Positions 53,840 through 62,506 of a DNA stretch of 64,000 bases are shown here, piece by piece. Position numbers and translations under genes: made by a program. Location of the stretch: assembly GCF_023715205.1 (NCBI RefSeq), contig NZ_JAMBNR010000002.1:248001-312000 (forward strand), written 5' to 3'. Positions within the stretch are counted from its first letter, which is position 1; the number at the start of each line of letters is the position of its first letter. The DNA is from Mesobacillus maritimus (GTDB taxonomy: Bacteria > Bacillota > Bacilli > Bacillales > Cytobacillaceae). The notes beneath the pieces are model-generated. The model worked only from the letters and a program-made list of their open reading frames with translations, made no database searches and was not told the origin of the DNA.

Positions 53840-54789
53840 TGAGTATATTGGAGAAGGACCTCACAGTAAAAAAAGCGACAAGACAAGGTTTCGGGGATGA
53901 AATTGTCGAGATCGGTAAGGAAAATAAAGATGTTTATGTTATTGATGTCGATATTGCCAAGTCATGTAAAACAACCGATTTTATTAAGGAGTTGCCAAAC
54001 CAACATATCAATGTCGGAATCGCTGAACAAAATGCAGCCGGCTTAGCAGCAGGCCTCGCGACAACCGGGAAAATTCCTTTTGTAAGCACTTACGCTGTCT
54101 TCGGATCTTTACGGATGGCCGAGCAAATACGTCAAGAGATTTGCTATCCAAACTTGAATGTTAAAATCGCCTGCTCACATGGCGGCCTGACTCCAGCCAA
54201 TGATGGCGGAAGCCACCAGGCAATTGAAGATATGGGTGTACTACGCAGCATTCCAAATATGACGGTCATTATGGGTGCAGACTATTACTCTACTAGAAAA
54301 TTAGTTAGGCAGGCAGCAGAAATCTACGGACCAGTCTATCTCCGTTTTACTCGTGATACTGTACCGATGATTTACGGCGAGGATGAGGAGTTCACAATCG
54401 GAAAAGCAAAGAAAATCAAAGACGGCAAGGATCTTGCCATCATTGCAAATGGAGATACAGTTCATCTTGCTATTCAAGCGACAAAGCAATTGGAAAACGA
54501 AGGCATTTCAGTGAAACTGCTGGATATGCATACGATCAAGCCGATTGACCGCGAAGCAGTCGTGGAATGTCTCGGAATCGGAAAAATCATCACGGTGGAG
54601 GACCACAATATTTTAAATGGTCTTGGCAGCGCCGTATGCGAGGTAGTCGCGGAAGAAGGCAACGGTATTGTCAGAAGAATCGGTGTCCAGGATCAGTTCG
54701 GGCAATCTGCTCCATATGAAAAGTTGTTGGAGCTGAACGGGATCACGGTCGAAAACATTGTCAGCACCGCGAAGAACTTAGTTAAGTAA
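53839..54789 (+). CDS. transketolase, C-terminal subunit
   Basis: This 316-residue partner of the preceding gene has a pyrimidine-binding domain with HINVGIAEQNAAGLAAGLAT (catalytic Glu near 58) and GGLTPANDGGSHQAIEDMGV (near 115). A C-terminal transketolase domain follows (VKLLDMHTIKPIDREAVVEC). Its ATG overlaps the stop of the N-subunit, so the two are coupled. Together they transfer a two-carbon ketol unit. Confidence 0.9.
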   Translation: MSILEKDLTVKKATRQGFGDEIVEIGKENKDVYVIDVDIAKSCKTTDFIKELPNQHINVGIAEQNAAGLAAGLATTGKIPFVSTYAVFGSLRMAEQIRQEICYPNLNVKIACSHGGLTPANDGGSHQAIEDMGVLRSIPNMTVIMGADYYSTRKLVRQAAEIYGPVYLRFTRDTVPMIYGEDEEFTIGKAKKIKDGKDLAIIANGDTVHLAIQATKQLENEGISVKLLDMHTIKPIDREAVVECLGIGKIITVEDHNILNGLGSAVCEVVAEEGNGIVRRIGVQDQFGQSAPYEKLLELNGITVENIVSTAKNLVK

Positions 54790-54819
54790 GTACAGAAATC
54801 AGAAGGGGAGAGAAAAGAC

Positions 54820-55578
54820 ATGTTTGAACTAAAAGATAGAGTAGCCATCGTGACCGGAAGTGGATCCAAAAGGGGAATAGGAAGAACAATTGCACTTACG
54901 CTTGCACAGCAGGGAGCGGCAATCGTTGTTGCTGACCTGAACAAGGAAGGCATCGAAGATACAGTTGCTGCGATTAAAGAAGCCGGAGGAACAGCACTAG
55001 GAGTAGAACTGAACGTTACCAGCAAGGAATCCAATGAGGCCATGGTCGAAAAGGTACTCGAAGTATTCGGCAGAATCGACATCCTTGTCAATAATGCTGG
55101 AATTTCCCAAAAAGCAACCGTTGAGGAGATGACGCTTGAAGACGTGACAAGAATCTTCAGTGTGAATATGTTTGGGTTATTCCTTTGCACACAATCTGTA
55201 TTGAAAACAATGAAAGAACAAAAGTTTGGTAGAATTATCAACTTATCTTCCGTATCGGCCAAGCGAGGGGGAGGAGTCTTTGGAGGAGCCCATTACTCTG
55301 CATCCAAGGCCGCTGTACTGGGATTCTCTAAAAACCTGGCCCGTGAAGTTGCGCAGGACGGGATCACCGTAAATTCCGTAGCACCTGGGCTCATCAATAC
55401 CGACATTTGGAAATCTCTCCCTAAGGAGCAGGCAGATGCGGTGATTAGTGGGATCCCGATGGGAAGACCTGGTGAAACGGAAGAAATTGCTACAACAATT
55501 GCTTTTCTAGCTTCAAAGGAAGCCTCCTATATCACTGGTGAAGAGATCGACATTAATGGTGGTTCCCATATGGATTAA
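54820..55578 (+). CDS. short-chain dehydrogenase/reductase
   Basis: This 252-residue classical SDR has a cofactor motif VAIVTGSGSKRGIGRTIALT (TGxxxxxGIG), an acidic D in VVADLN suggesting NAD(H), NNAGIS, catalytic S in LSSVSAKRG, and YSASKAAVLGF (YxxxK). It closes with GEEIDINGG. AGAAGGGGAGAGAAAAGAC precedes the ATG, 30 bp after the transketolase. It probably oxidises the imported substrate before transketolase cleavage, or processes the product. A weak hairpin follows at about 55595-55620. Confidence 0.88.
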   Translation: MFELKDRVAIVTGSGSKRGIGRTIALTLAQQGAAIVVADLNKEGIEDTVAAIKEAGGTALGVELNVTSKESNEAMVEKVLEVFGRIDILVNNAGISQKATVEEMTLEDVTRIFSVNMFGLFLCTQSVLKTMKEQKFGRIINLSSVSAKRGGGVFGGAHYSASKAAVLGFSKNLAREVAQDGITVNSVAPGLINTDIWKSLPKEQADAVISGIPMGRPGETEEIATTIAFLASKEASYITGEEIDINGGSHMD

Positions 55579-55710
55579 TGGCTGTTACTAATATGCAGGC
55601 CTCCATAGCGGAGTGCCTGTATATAAAAATACAAAAATAGCAACCTGTTACAATTGTTTTTTATGTAAACGGTATCAAATTTGGGTGGGAAAATGGACAA
55701 TCTATATCTC

Positions 55711-55854
55711 CTACCGATGATCACTTTCAGAAAGGGCATTTAAGATTACAAAGTCATCGGTCAACGGCTGAACATCTTGATGATGCTCTTGATAACAATC
55801 TAGAGCCTTACAGACGAATGAAATTGCTTCTAAGTTAAGGTTGTGCTTGATCAT
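55711..55854 (-). CDS. possible small minus-strand ORF
   Basis: 47 codons read MIKHNLNLEAISFVCKALDC, then YQEHHQDVQPLTDDFVILNA, ending ESDHR. It has a helical, protein-like composition but no ribosome binding site. It lies in the gap between the SDR and SR1P-like genes and would be the only minus-strand gene in the cluster. Confidence 0.35.
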   Translation of the reverse strand: MIKHNLNLEAISFVCKALDCYQEHHQDVQPLTDDFVILNALSESDHR

Positions 55855-55945
55855 TTTGATTTTTAATTGGGCTTTCTTTATTGAAAAGCAGCAACGGAAG
55901 ATCCTTTTATTTACTTGAATTTTAAAAAATAATGGAGGGAAAGAA

Positions 55946-56074
55946 ATGCAACAGAAAATGGGAGCCAAACAAGAAACGATTGTCTGTCAAGTGTGTGATA
56001 AAGTGATTGAGACAATAGATAGCTGTGAAGGTGTTAAAACATTGTACGGAGTCTGCAAGGACTGCTCGCAATAA
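55946..56074 (+). CDS. SR1P-like GapA-binding small peptide
   Basis: A 42-residue protein with GGAGGG 5 nt before its ATG. The core ETIVCQVCDKVIETIDSCEG, then VKTLYGVCKDCSQ, carries two CxxC pairs. It matches the SR1P family (IVCQ-C-x-IxxFE-K-TTLYG-C), a small peptide that binds glyceraldehyde-3-phosphate dehydrogenase GapA and affects RNase J1 in B. subtilis. The SR1 RNA that encodes it is also an sRNA, so the preceding sequence could be that RNA. Its place between a catabolic SDR and a TRAP transporter is unusual. Confidence 0.7.
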   Translation: MQQKMGAKQETIVCQVCDKVIETIDSCEGVKTLYGVCKDCSQ

Positions 56075-56384
56075 ACATTTGAACGCAAATTTGTGTGTTA
56101 AAAGAACTTCTGATAAAAGGAGCTAGCCGCTGGACATAAAGAAAAACAGCGGCATTCCCGATGAAATTGGAGTTATTAAATGAGCAGTACATAAAGCTTC
56201 ATAGAGTTTGTTGATTTCAATCTTCACTTTGTCATCCTGGATGACGAGGAGGAAAGCAAGGTTGATCTGTGCTTCTAGCAAGAGAAACAAGCTTCTTTTT
56301 TGTAAAATAACTATAGACAAAGTATTAATAGTAAAATATACTGAGCAAAAAGAAAAACTTGTATGACAAGTGTACCAATTTGGT

Positions 56385-56492
56385 TTATTCTGTCAATGTG
56401 GTCGTGGCTTGGATTGCGCCATTATATGCCTGCAAGGAGCCTTTTTGACCTGCCCATTTGACAGCGGTTTCATCTTTAATAATTGCAACTTG
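56385..56492 (-). pseudogene. 3' gene remnant
   Basis: A minus-strand frame reads QVAIIKDETAVKWAGQKGSL, then QAYNGAIQATTTLTE and a stop. Upstream the same frame meets a TGA at once. It looks like the last 35 codons of a lost gene of unknown type. Confidence 0.3.
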
Positions 56493-56523
56493 TCATGAAC
56501 GAAGGCATCTAGGGGGGAGAAGA

Positions 56524-57519
56524 GTGAAAATAGTCCGAAATATTATGGTGTTTGCAACGGTGGCCTTAACGGTAGGTATTTTATATGTGCTGGTTACTAC
56601 TGGTGAAGCTGCCTCAGATGATGTGGTGACAATCCGCTTTGGCCATGGCTCCGCAGAAACAAATGAAAGGCATACGGCTGTTTTACATTTCAAGGAGCTT
56701 GTCGAGGAAAGATCGGGTGGGAAGATGGAAGTTCTTGTCTATCCGAATGAACAGCTTGGCTCGGAAGCCGAAATGATTGAGAGTGTCACATTCAATGATT
56801 TGCAAATGGTCGCTGCATCCGCATTCAGCCAATATGACCCGAGAATCGGCATTTTTGAACTACCATACCTTTTTGATTCGAACGAAGAAGCATGGAATAC
56901 GCTGGATGGCCCAATTGGACAGAAAGTGGCCGAGCCTTTTCTGGAGGACAACTTGAGAATACTAGCATATTTTGAAAACGGTTTCCGCCATGTTACTTCA
57001 AATGTTCCCATCGAAAGCCCGGATGATTTGAAAGGCATAAAAATTAGGACACCTGAAATCCCTGTGTTCATTCAGACATTCAAGGCCTTTGGGGCCAGCC
57101 CGACACCGATGGCTTTTGGAGAGTTGTACATGGCCCTTCAGCAAGGAACAGTGGACGCACAGGAAAATCCTATTGCCAATACATATGCAAGCAAATTCCA
57201 AGAAGTCCAGGATTATTTAAATATGACGGCGCACCAGTATATGCCGCTTCCTGTTGCCATCTCTGAAGAATTTTGGCAATCGCTAACCCTGGAGCAGCAG
57301 GAAGTGATTGAATCCAGTGCAAAAGAAACAGCGCAATTCCACAGGGATTTAATAACGGAAAATGAGAACAAGATGATTGAGGACTTGAAAGATGCTGGCA
57401 TGACCGTCATTGAGCCGGACAAGGAAGCGTTTAGGGCAAAGTCAGAAAGCGTTTATGAAATTTATAGAGGGAAATTCGGGGATGAATTAATAGATACCAT
57501 CCTGGAAGCCGTACAGTAG
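56524..57519 (+). CDS. TRAP transporter solute-binding protein (DctP type)
   Basis: This protein of about 331 residues starts at GTG after GGGGGGAGA. It has an N-terminal membrane anchor or signal (IVRNIMVFATVALTVGILYV), then the DctP fold: TIRFGHGSAETNERHTAVLH, IFELPYLFDSNEEAWNTL, LKGIKIRTPEIPVFIQTFKA with the conserved carboxylate-binding Arg, and GELYMALQQGTVDAQENPIA. It captures an anionic solute for the DctQM permease. AGGTGGGAACAAA precedes the next gene 42 bp downstream. Confidence 0.9.
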   Translation: MKIVRNIMVFATVALTVGILYVLVTTGEAASDDVVTIRFGHGSAETNERHTAVLHFKELVEERSGGKMEVLVYPNEQLGSEAEMIESVTFNDLQMVAASAFSQYDPRIGIFELPYLFDSNEEAWNTLDGPIGQKVAEPFLEDNLRILAYFENGFRHVTSNVPIESPDDLKGIKIRTPEIPVFIQTFKAFGASPTPMAFGELYMALQQGTVDAQENPIANTYASKFQEVQDYLNMTAHQYMPLPVAISEEFWQSLTLEQQEVIESSAKETAQFHRDLITENENKMIEDLKDAGMTVIEPDKEAFRAKSESVYEIYRGKFGDELIDTILEAVQ

Positions 57520-57561
57520 TAGCATTTGCATAAAGAAAAAAGGTTTTGAGGTGGGAACAAA

Positions 57562-58077
57562 ATGAAGATAGTAAAATGGCTAGACAAAAGCTTTGAAGAA
57601 CTCGCTTTAATCATATTGAGCATTTTTACGGTTGTTGTCATATTCCTACAAGTGTTTATGCGATACGTCGTCGGCGATTCCCTTTCATGGTCTGAGGAGA
57701 TTGCCCGATATGCGTTTATCTGGATGATCTACCTTGGTGTAAGCTACGGGGTCAAAAAGAATAAACATCTTGGGGTGGATGCGTTTTTGCTGTTATTTGA
57801 AAAGAAGGGGCAATTAATTATTGGCATTATTGCCAATCTCTGCTTTCTTGTTTTCGCCGTTGTCATCACCTATTATGGCATCGACATCCTTTCTAGGGTT
57901 ACAAGGGAATCAGCAGCTATGCAGATTTCACTAAAATGGGTGTACGCGGCACCGGTAGTAGGGATGCTGTTGACCTCTGTACGACTTATCCAAAATATCG
58001 TCCTGGAGGCCGTAGAGTTAAAAAAAATGAAAGAAGTCCTTAAGGAACGGAACGTCTTAAAGGAGGAAACCGTATGA
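57562..58077 (+). CDS. TRAP transporter small permease (DctQ type)
   Basis: This 171-residue protein has four membrane helices (about 15-35, 50-67, 87-108 and 130-148). The family pattern is VFMRYVVGDSLSWSEEIARY, then AFIWMIYLGVSYGVKKNKHL. It overlaps the large permease gene by 4 nt (ATGA). Confidence 0.88.
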   Translation: MKIVKWLDKSFEELALIILSIFTVVVIFLQVFMRYVVGDSLSWSEEIARYAFIWMIYLGVSYGVKKNKHLGVDAFLLLFEKKGQLIIGIIANLCFLVFAVVITYYGIDILSRVTRESAAMQISLKWVYAAPVVGMLLTSVRLIQNIVLEAVELKKMKEVLKERNVLKEETV

Positions 58078-59342
58078 CATCATTTGTTTTATTCGCGAGC
58101 TTCTTTTTATTCATGATCTTGTCGGTACCAATTGGAATCGCATTAGGGCTTGCAGGTCTGGTTACAGCGGTTTATTCACCCAATATCTCGATTGCGTTCC
58201 TGGCCCAAGGATTGATTACATCGACCGACAATTTTGCTTTATTGGCGATTCCCTTCTTCATCCTTGCAGGTGAAATCATGGGAAAGGGAGGAATTTCGAC
58301 CAGGCTGTTTGACCTTGCGAACGTATTTGTTGGCCGGTTTACCGGTGGATTTGCTATGGCAGCCGTGATGACATGCATGTTCTTTGCCGCGATATCCGGT
58401 TCTGGACCGGCAACCGTTGCAGCAGTTGGGGGAATCATGATACCGGCCATGGTTGCCCAGGGCTATGATAGAAAGTTTGCCACGGCTGTCATCGTCACAG
58501 CAGGTTCACTGGGAATCATCATCCCGCCAAGCATCCCGATGGTGCTTTTCGGAATCTCAGGCAACCAGTCGATTGGCGACTTGTTCCTGGGTGGTATCCT
58601 TCCGGGGATCTTTATTGGCCTCTGCCTGATGACTTGGTGCTATTATTACTCTAAAAAGAAAGGCTACTCAGGCACCAGTGAGAAAATCACGGTGAAGAGG
58701 GTACTATCTTCTATTAACAAGGCAAAATGGTCGCTCCTCGTCCCGGTCATCATCCTGGGCGGTATTTACGGAGGAATTTTCACTCCTACAGAAGCAGCGG
58801 TCATTGGAGTGGTGTATGCGGCATTTGTCAGTCTAGTTCTACACCGGGAAGTCAAGCTGAAGGACTTTCCGAAAATTATTGCGGATGCAGCCGTTAGCTC
58901 TGTCGCGATTCTGATTATCATTGGGACAGCCAACACATTTGGGACGATTCTAACAATGGAAAGAATTCCACAGGCACTGGCCGATTCATTCCTATCGATT
59001 TCAGAAAATCCATTGGTCATCGTCTTGCTCATCATTGTGTTATTGCTCATTATCGGTTGCTTTATCGATACATCCGCAGCCGTCATTATCTTTACACCAA
59101 TTCTTTTCCCAGTTGCAATCGGAGTTGGGTTGGACCCGATTCATTTCGGAATTATCATGATTGCCACACTGGCGATCGGATTCATTACCCCTCCGCTTGG
59201 AGTTAACCTGTTTGTCGGGTCTGGAATATCCGGCGTGGGCATTCCGGCACTGGTACGAGCAACAGTACCGTTCTTCTTTGTCATGCTGGTGAGCTTGGCC
59301 ATCATAGTGATTCTTCCACAGCTCACTCTTATGCTTTTATAA
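58074..59342 (+). CDS. TRAP transporter large permease (DctM type)
   Basis: This 422-residue protein has about 12 helices. Motifs: ALLAIPFFILAGEIMGKGGI (near 55), ISGSGPATVAAVGGIMIPAM (near 105), SLGIIIPPSIPMVLFGISGN (near 145), and TPTEAAVIGVVYAAFVSLVL (near 230). The C-terminal half carries FIDTSAAVIIFTPILFP and ATLAIGFITPPLGVNLFVGS. The reading frame ends inside the 8-bp target duplication of a MITE, so the last codons and the TAA overlap TTTTATAA. Confidence 0.9.
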   Translation: MTSFVLFASFFLFMILSVPIGIALGLAGLVTAVYSPNISIAFLAQGLITSTDNFALLAIPFFILAGEIMGKGGISTRLFDLANVFVGRFTGGFAMAAVMTCMFFAAISGSGPATVAAVGGIMIPAMVAQGYDRKFATAVIVTAGSLGIIIPPSIPMVLFGISGNQSIGDLFLGGILPGIFIGLCLMTWCYYYSKKKGYSGTSEKITVKRVLSSINKAKWSLLVPVIILGGIYGGIFTPTEAAVIGVVYAAFVSLVLHREVKLKDFPKIIADAAVSSVAILIIIGTANTFGTILTMERIPQALADSFLSISENPLVIVLLIIVLLLIIGCFIDTSAAVIIFTPILFPVAIGVGLDPIHFGIIMIATLAIGFITPPLGVNLFVGSGISGVGIPALVRATVPFFFVMLVSLAIIVILPQLTLMLL

Positions 59343-59476
59343 GGTTCTTTTCTCAAAGATTGTATCTTATTAAAGCGCATATAGAGCTTACAAACTAAGT
59401 AGTAACTTAGTGAAAAGACTTATTTCGGGTTAAAAGCGGGTTTAGGATTTTAACAAAAAAGTTTACGAAAACAGCC
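59343..59476 (+). repeat. MITE-like repeat, copy 10, internally deleted
   Basis: 134 bp from GGTTCTTTTCTCAAAG to TTTACGAAAACAGCC, flanked by perfect TTTTATAA duplications (59335-59342 and 59477-59484). The left duplication contains the dctM stop codon. Confidence 0.9.
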
Positions 59477-59606
59477 TTTTATAAAGATGATTGTGAACGA
59501 AGTATCCCATTGGGTAACGCTTCGTTCTTTTAATGAGCGTCGGGGCTATGAAACTTGTCCGGTATCTGGGTTAATCAGTAATCCGAAGGAGAACCAGTTA
59601 TTTTCG

Positions 59607-59636
59607 TTGCTCTGTACATTAGATATCCGATATAAT
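59607..59636 (+). promoter_or_regulatory. promoter of the GntR gene
   Basis: TTGCTC and TATAAT with an 18-bp spacer, 44 bp before the start codon. It implies separate transcription of the regulator downstream of the MITE. Confidence 0.5.
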
Positions 59637-59679
59637 AGAAACGTTTATAAAGAGCGTTTTCATAGAGTAATACAACATA

Positions 59680-60387
59680 TTGAAAGAAGTGGTTCCTATT
59701 AAATTCAATCCTGTTTCAAGTAATAAGTTATACATCCAAATATACAACCAGATTCTTTCAGAGATACAATCTGGTTCATTCAAAATTGGGGATAAGCTCC
59801 CAGCAGAAAGAGAACTATGCGAACAATTTGGTGTTAGTCGCGCACCAATCAGACAGGCTCTTAGTGCGCTGGAGTTGAATGGTTTTATTTATTCTCGGCA
59901 AGGGGAAGGGGTTTATGTTAAAAATGACCAACCAACCGCGCACTCCACATTTGTACTTGAAGCCATATCTCCAGAAGATATTGTTGAAGCGAGGATGACC
60001 TTGGAGCCTCTTATTGCCAAATATGCAGCAAAAAGAGCTACTGCAGAAGACTTGGAAAATCTCCGTTCGACAATTAAAAAAATGGAGGAAGAAACCAACC
60101 AGGGCATCTATGTACCAGAGACGGACGAACAGTTGCATAATGGAATTGCGAAAGCTTCCCATAATGATTTATATGTAAATTTTATGGCAGCAATTAGTAA
60201 TGCCATGAAGCAACAAAAGATGTGGAAGTTTATTCTTGATCGTACAGTAACCCGGGCGGATTATAGGGAAGTTAATTTTAACGAGCATAAAGAACTAATA
60301 GAAGCAATCGAGCAGCATGACGAAGCAGAAGCAGAAAGGCTAATGACAGACCATATGCAAAATTTATATGATCGTTATTGGAAATGA
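59680..60387 (+). CDS. GntR-family (FadR subfamily) regulator
   Basis: This 235-residue protein has a winged helix-turn-helix (GDKLPAERELCEQFGVSRAP, then IRQALSALELNGFIYSRQGE) and a C-terminal all-helical FCD domain. That domain has a plausible metal site: D/E in DIVEARMTLEP, H in HNGIAKASHN and H in NEHKELIEAI. The start is a TTG without a clear ribosome binding site. It is at the end of the TRAP cluster and probably represses it. The ligand is likely the transported acid. Confidence 0.85.
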   Translation: MKEVVPIKFNPVSSNKLYIQIYNQILSEIQSGSFKIGDKLPAERELCEQFGVSRAPIRQALSALELNGFIYSRQGEGVYVKNDQPTAHSTFVLEAISPEDIVEARMTLEPLIAKYAAKRATAEDLENLRSTIKKMEEETNQGIYVPETDEQLHNGIAKASHNDLYVNFMAAISNAMKQQKMWKFILDRTVTRADYREVNFNEHKELIEAIEQHDEAEAERLMTDHMQNLYDRYWK

Positions 60388-60502
60388 TTAGGGAACATGA
60401 TTAGGTGAGGAGCTAAATTTCTTCGGGTTCTTCTAATAGAGGTATTTGAAAGTACCTTAAGGATTGGTATTTTAAACAAATTTATCTTTCAAATTTTTTT
60501 CG

Positions 60503-60547
60503 CGAGAGCACCTATCTATGACTCTAACTTGGGTAGGTGCTCTTTTT
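60503..60547 (+). terminator. terminator
   Basis: AGAGCACCTATC pairs with GTAGGTGCTC over a 17-nt loop and is followed by TTTTTA. It lies 115 bp after the GntR gene. Confidence 0.75.
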
Positions 60548-60737
60548 ATGTGTAAGAAGATGGGGTTAAATGGGATGTTTTACAAAGATACGTTCAATAA
60601 CGATACGAATGTTAAATATTCAAGGAAATGTTTAGAAATTGGTGTGTGCTACAGTAAAATTACTATTTGGAGCCATGCTGAATGGAAAGATGTTGGATTG
60701 GTATTATTTTGAATAAGGATCGTTTGGGGGAAAACAG

Positions 60738-60923
60738 ATGAAACAAAATATCTATGATAATGAAACCTTTTTTAAAGGGTATAACAATTTGCGTAAAAGT
60801 GGGGTAAACTATAATGATTTTGTCGAGCAGCCAGCAATAAAATCTGCCATCACCGATCTCCATCAGATAAACGAAAAAAGAAGACCCTCTTTTTTCGTGA
60901 TCAAATCAAGAAAATGTTCATGA
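60738..60923 (+). pseudogene. truncated SAM-dependent methyltransferase
   Basis: AAAACAG precedes an ATG opening MKQNIYDNETFFKGYNNLRK, then NYNDFVEQPAIKSAITDLH, the usual N-terminus of a class I methyltransferase (YDN-xxFF...LVEQPAIKS-xx-DL). The next expected segment, the GxGxG SAM-binding loop, is missing. After residue 43 the frame runs into a dispersed repeat and ends at 60923. The gene is therefore a 5' fragment whose body was lost. Confidence 0.6.
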
Positions 60924-60990
60924 ATCTCTTCCTAACAAAGGGAGTTATTCCATAGAAAATTAACCCCCTTAATGAACGGCTTCAGTTAAC
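60873..60990 (+). repeat. dispersed repeat, copy 2 (pair with 50816-50914)
   Basis: Blocks ATCAAATCAAGAAAATGTTC, TCTTCCTAACAAAGGGAG and CCTTAATGAACGGCTTCAG align with copy 1. It begins at the break point of the truncated methyltransferase. Confidence 0.5.
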
Positions 60991-61058
60991 GGTGAAGGTT
61001 TGATCTATAAAATAATAGAGAGCCTTTTGATAAAGTTAAAGAACAGAGGTGTAAAGAA

Positions 61059-61304
61059 ATGGAGATGAGGAGTTTTATTTTACATAGAGATATTCTCTCG
61101 GTTGAAGCTCGTATAAACGGAAGCGATTACAGATTCGGTGTACAATGGAAAGCACCTACAAAGCCGTATGGTGATACTTGGGTATTAAAATCCTATGCGA
61201 ATGTGTTGACTGGTGAGAAGGATTTATCTCAGGAAAAAATCGCTGAGTTTTTAGACACAATCAATGCGAATTGGAATTGGAATATGGATGATTTTAAAAA
61301 ATAG
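61059..61304 (+). CDS. hypothetical 81-residue protein
   Basis: GAGGTGTAAAGAA precedes the ATG. The protein reads MEMRSFILHRDILSVEARIN, then YRFGVQWKAPTKPYGDTWVL, ending NWNWNMDDFKK. It is Trp/Asp-rich and compact. The family was not recognised. A bidirectional terminator lies 120 bp downstream. Confidence 0.55.
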   Translation: MEMRSFILHRDILSVEARINGSDYRFGVQWKAPTKPYGDTWVLKSYANVLTGEKDLSQEKIAEFLDTINANWNWNMDDFKK

Positions 61305-61420
61305 ATGATTGAACGAACGGTGAGAGATATCCAAGACCGCTTTTTGGTTGAATTCCTTCTTGTACAAACGTGGCGGTTTCGTAAAAGAGAAATTTGAGCG
61401 ATCGAAATAAGTAAATCAAA

Positions 61421-61463
61421 AGAAAGCCCCTTACAGTGAATTAGCTGAGCGTAAGGGACTTTT
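61421..61463. terminator. bidirectional terminator
   Basis: AAAGCCCCTTAC and GTAAGGGACTTTTT around a 16-nt loop. It overlaps the 3' end of the minus-strand transporter and stops both convergent genes. Confidence 0.75.
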
Positions 61464-62385
61464 TGTTTTTTGAAACTTTATTTGTTGTTGAAGAAGAATC
61501 TCTACTCAAAGACAAGACAACAATCATTACAATGATACAAGTTGTTCCAAACCATTGAAATGTTCCAAAAGGTTCTTTTAACCAAAAGACAGTGGTGAAA
61601 ACAGCGGCTAAAGGCTCCACACTTCCTAGAAGGCTGGTTTCTTTAGCTACTAGGTGTTGCAAACTTTCAATATAAAACCAAAACGCAATCATTGTACCAA
61701 ATACGATCACAAATACTAGGTATATGGATGATTCTACTGTTAAGGATTGAAAGTCCATCTGCCAAGGTGGATGAACAAAACTTAGCGCAACACTACCGAC
61801 AATCATCGCCCAACCAACAACCACAAGGGCATCGTATTGTTTGAGTAAAGGAACAGCGTTTAAAGTATAAAATGCTAAAGAGACTCCCGACAAAACGCCC
61901 CAAATGATGGCAGGAAGGGGGATGGATAATTGGTTGATGGACCCGTTTGTTAATAAGAAAAAGCACCCAATTAAAGCCAACGAAACAGTCAAAACGTCTC
62001 TTCGTGTTAGTACCGCTTGTTTCCGCATAATCAGGTAAATGATAATCATTGCCGGTGCTAAATATTGTAATAATGTTGCAGCGGCGGCATTACCATGATG
62101 AATCGAAGCCATATAAGTGTATTGAACCCCAAGCATTCCGAGTAACCCGAATATAATTAATGGAAAGGCTACCCTTCTCGTTTTCCAAACACTCATGATT
62201 TGAGAACGATCTTTGAAAAAGAATTGAACAGTTAAAAGTAGAATGCCAGAGATAAGCAATCTTGTTGTAACAAGCCAATCGACATCAATTGCAAAATCTT
62301 GAAAAAGCTTTTGTGAAACCGTGCCACCAATTCCCCAAAATAAAGCTCCTGTAATCACAAGCAGGATTCCTTTTTGTCTATTCAA
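61441..62385 (-). CDS. EamA/DMT-family transporter
   Basis: This 314-residue protein has ten hydrophobic helices in two EamA repeats: [20 protein letters not shown] at the start and the second half beginning [20 protein letters not shown]. The end of each repeat has the conserved pattern, for example [24 protein letters not shown] start follows AAGGGGGGATAAATT. The divergent AraC gene 121 bp away may control it. Export of an amino acid or similar metabolite is usual for the family. Confidence 0.83.
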   Translation of the reverse strand: MNRQKGILLVITGALFWGIGGTVSQKLFQDFAIDVDWLVTTRLLISGILLLTVQFFFKDRSQIMSVWKTRRVAFPLIIFGLLGMLGVQYTYMASIHHGNAAAATLLQYLAPAMIIIYLIMRKQAVLTRRDVLTVSLALIGCFFLLTNGSINQLSIPLPAIIWGVLSGVSLAFYTLNAVPLLKQYDALVVVGWAMIVGSVALSFVHPPWQMDFQSLTVESSIYLVFVIVFGTMIAFWFYIESLQHLVAKETSLLGSVEPLAAVFTTVFWLKEPFGTFQWFGTTCIIVMIVVLSLSRDSSSTTNKVSKNKKSLTLS

Positions 62386-62506
62386 AATTTATCCCCCCTT
62401 AAATGCAAAATAGTATTACAATACTTCATATAGTAACGAAATGACCTTTTAAATAATACAAAAATTGAATAAAAAAATAGTACGATATTGAGGTGGAGGT
62501 GATTAG

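Noticed and set aside
55595-55620. Hairpin after the SDR gene as a true terminator
   Set aside because: The stem is short and interrupted and lacks a T-run, so only weak attenuation is plausible.
59487-59702. 71-codon frame upstream of the GntR gene
   Set aside because: It overlaps the promoter and start of the GntR gene and has a weak ribosome binding site.
60518-60712. 64-codon frame after the GntR gene
   Set aside because: It starts inside the terminator hairpin and shows no family-like sequence.
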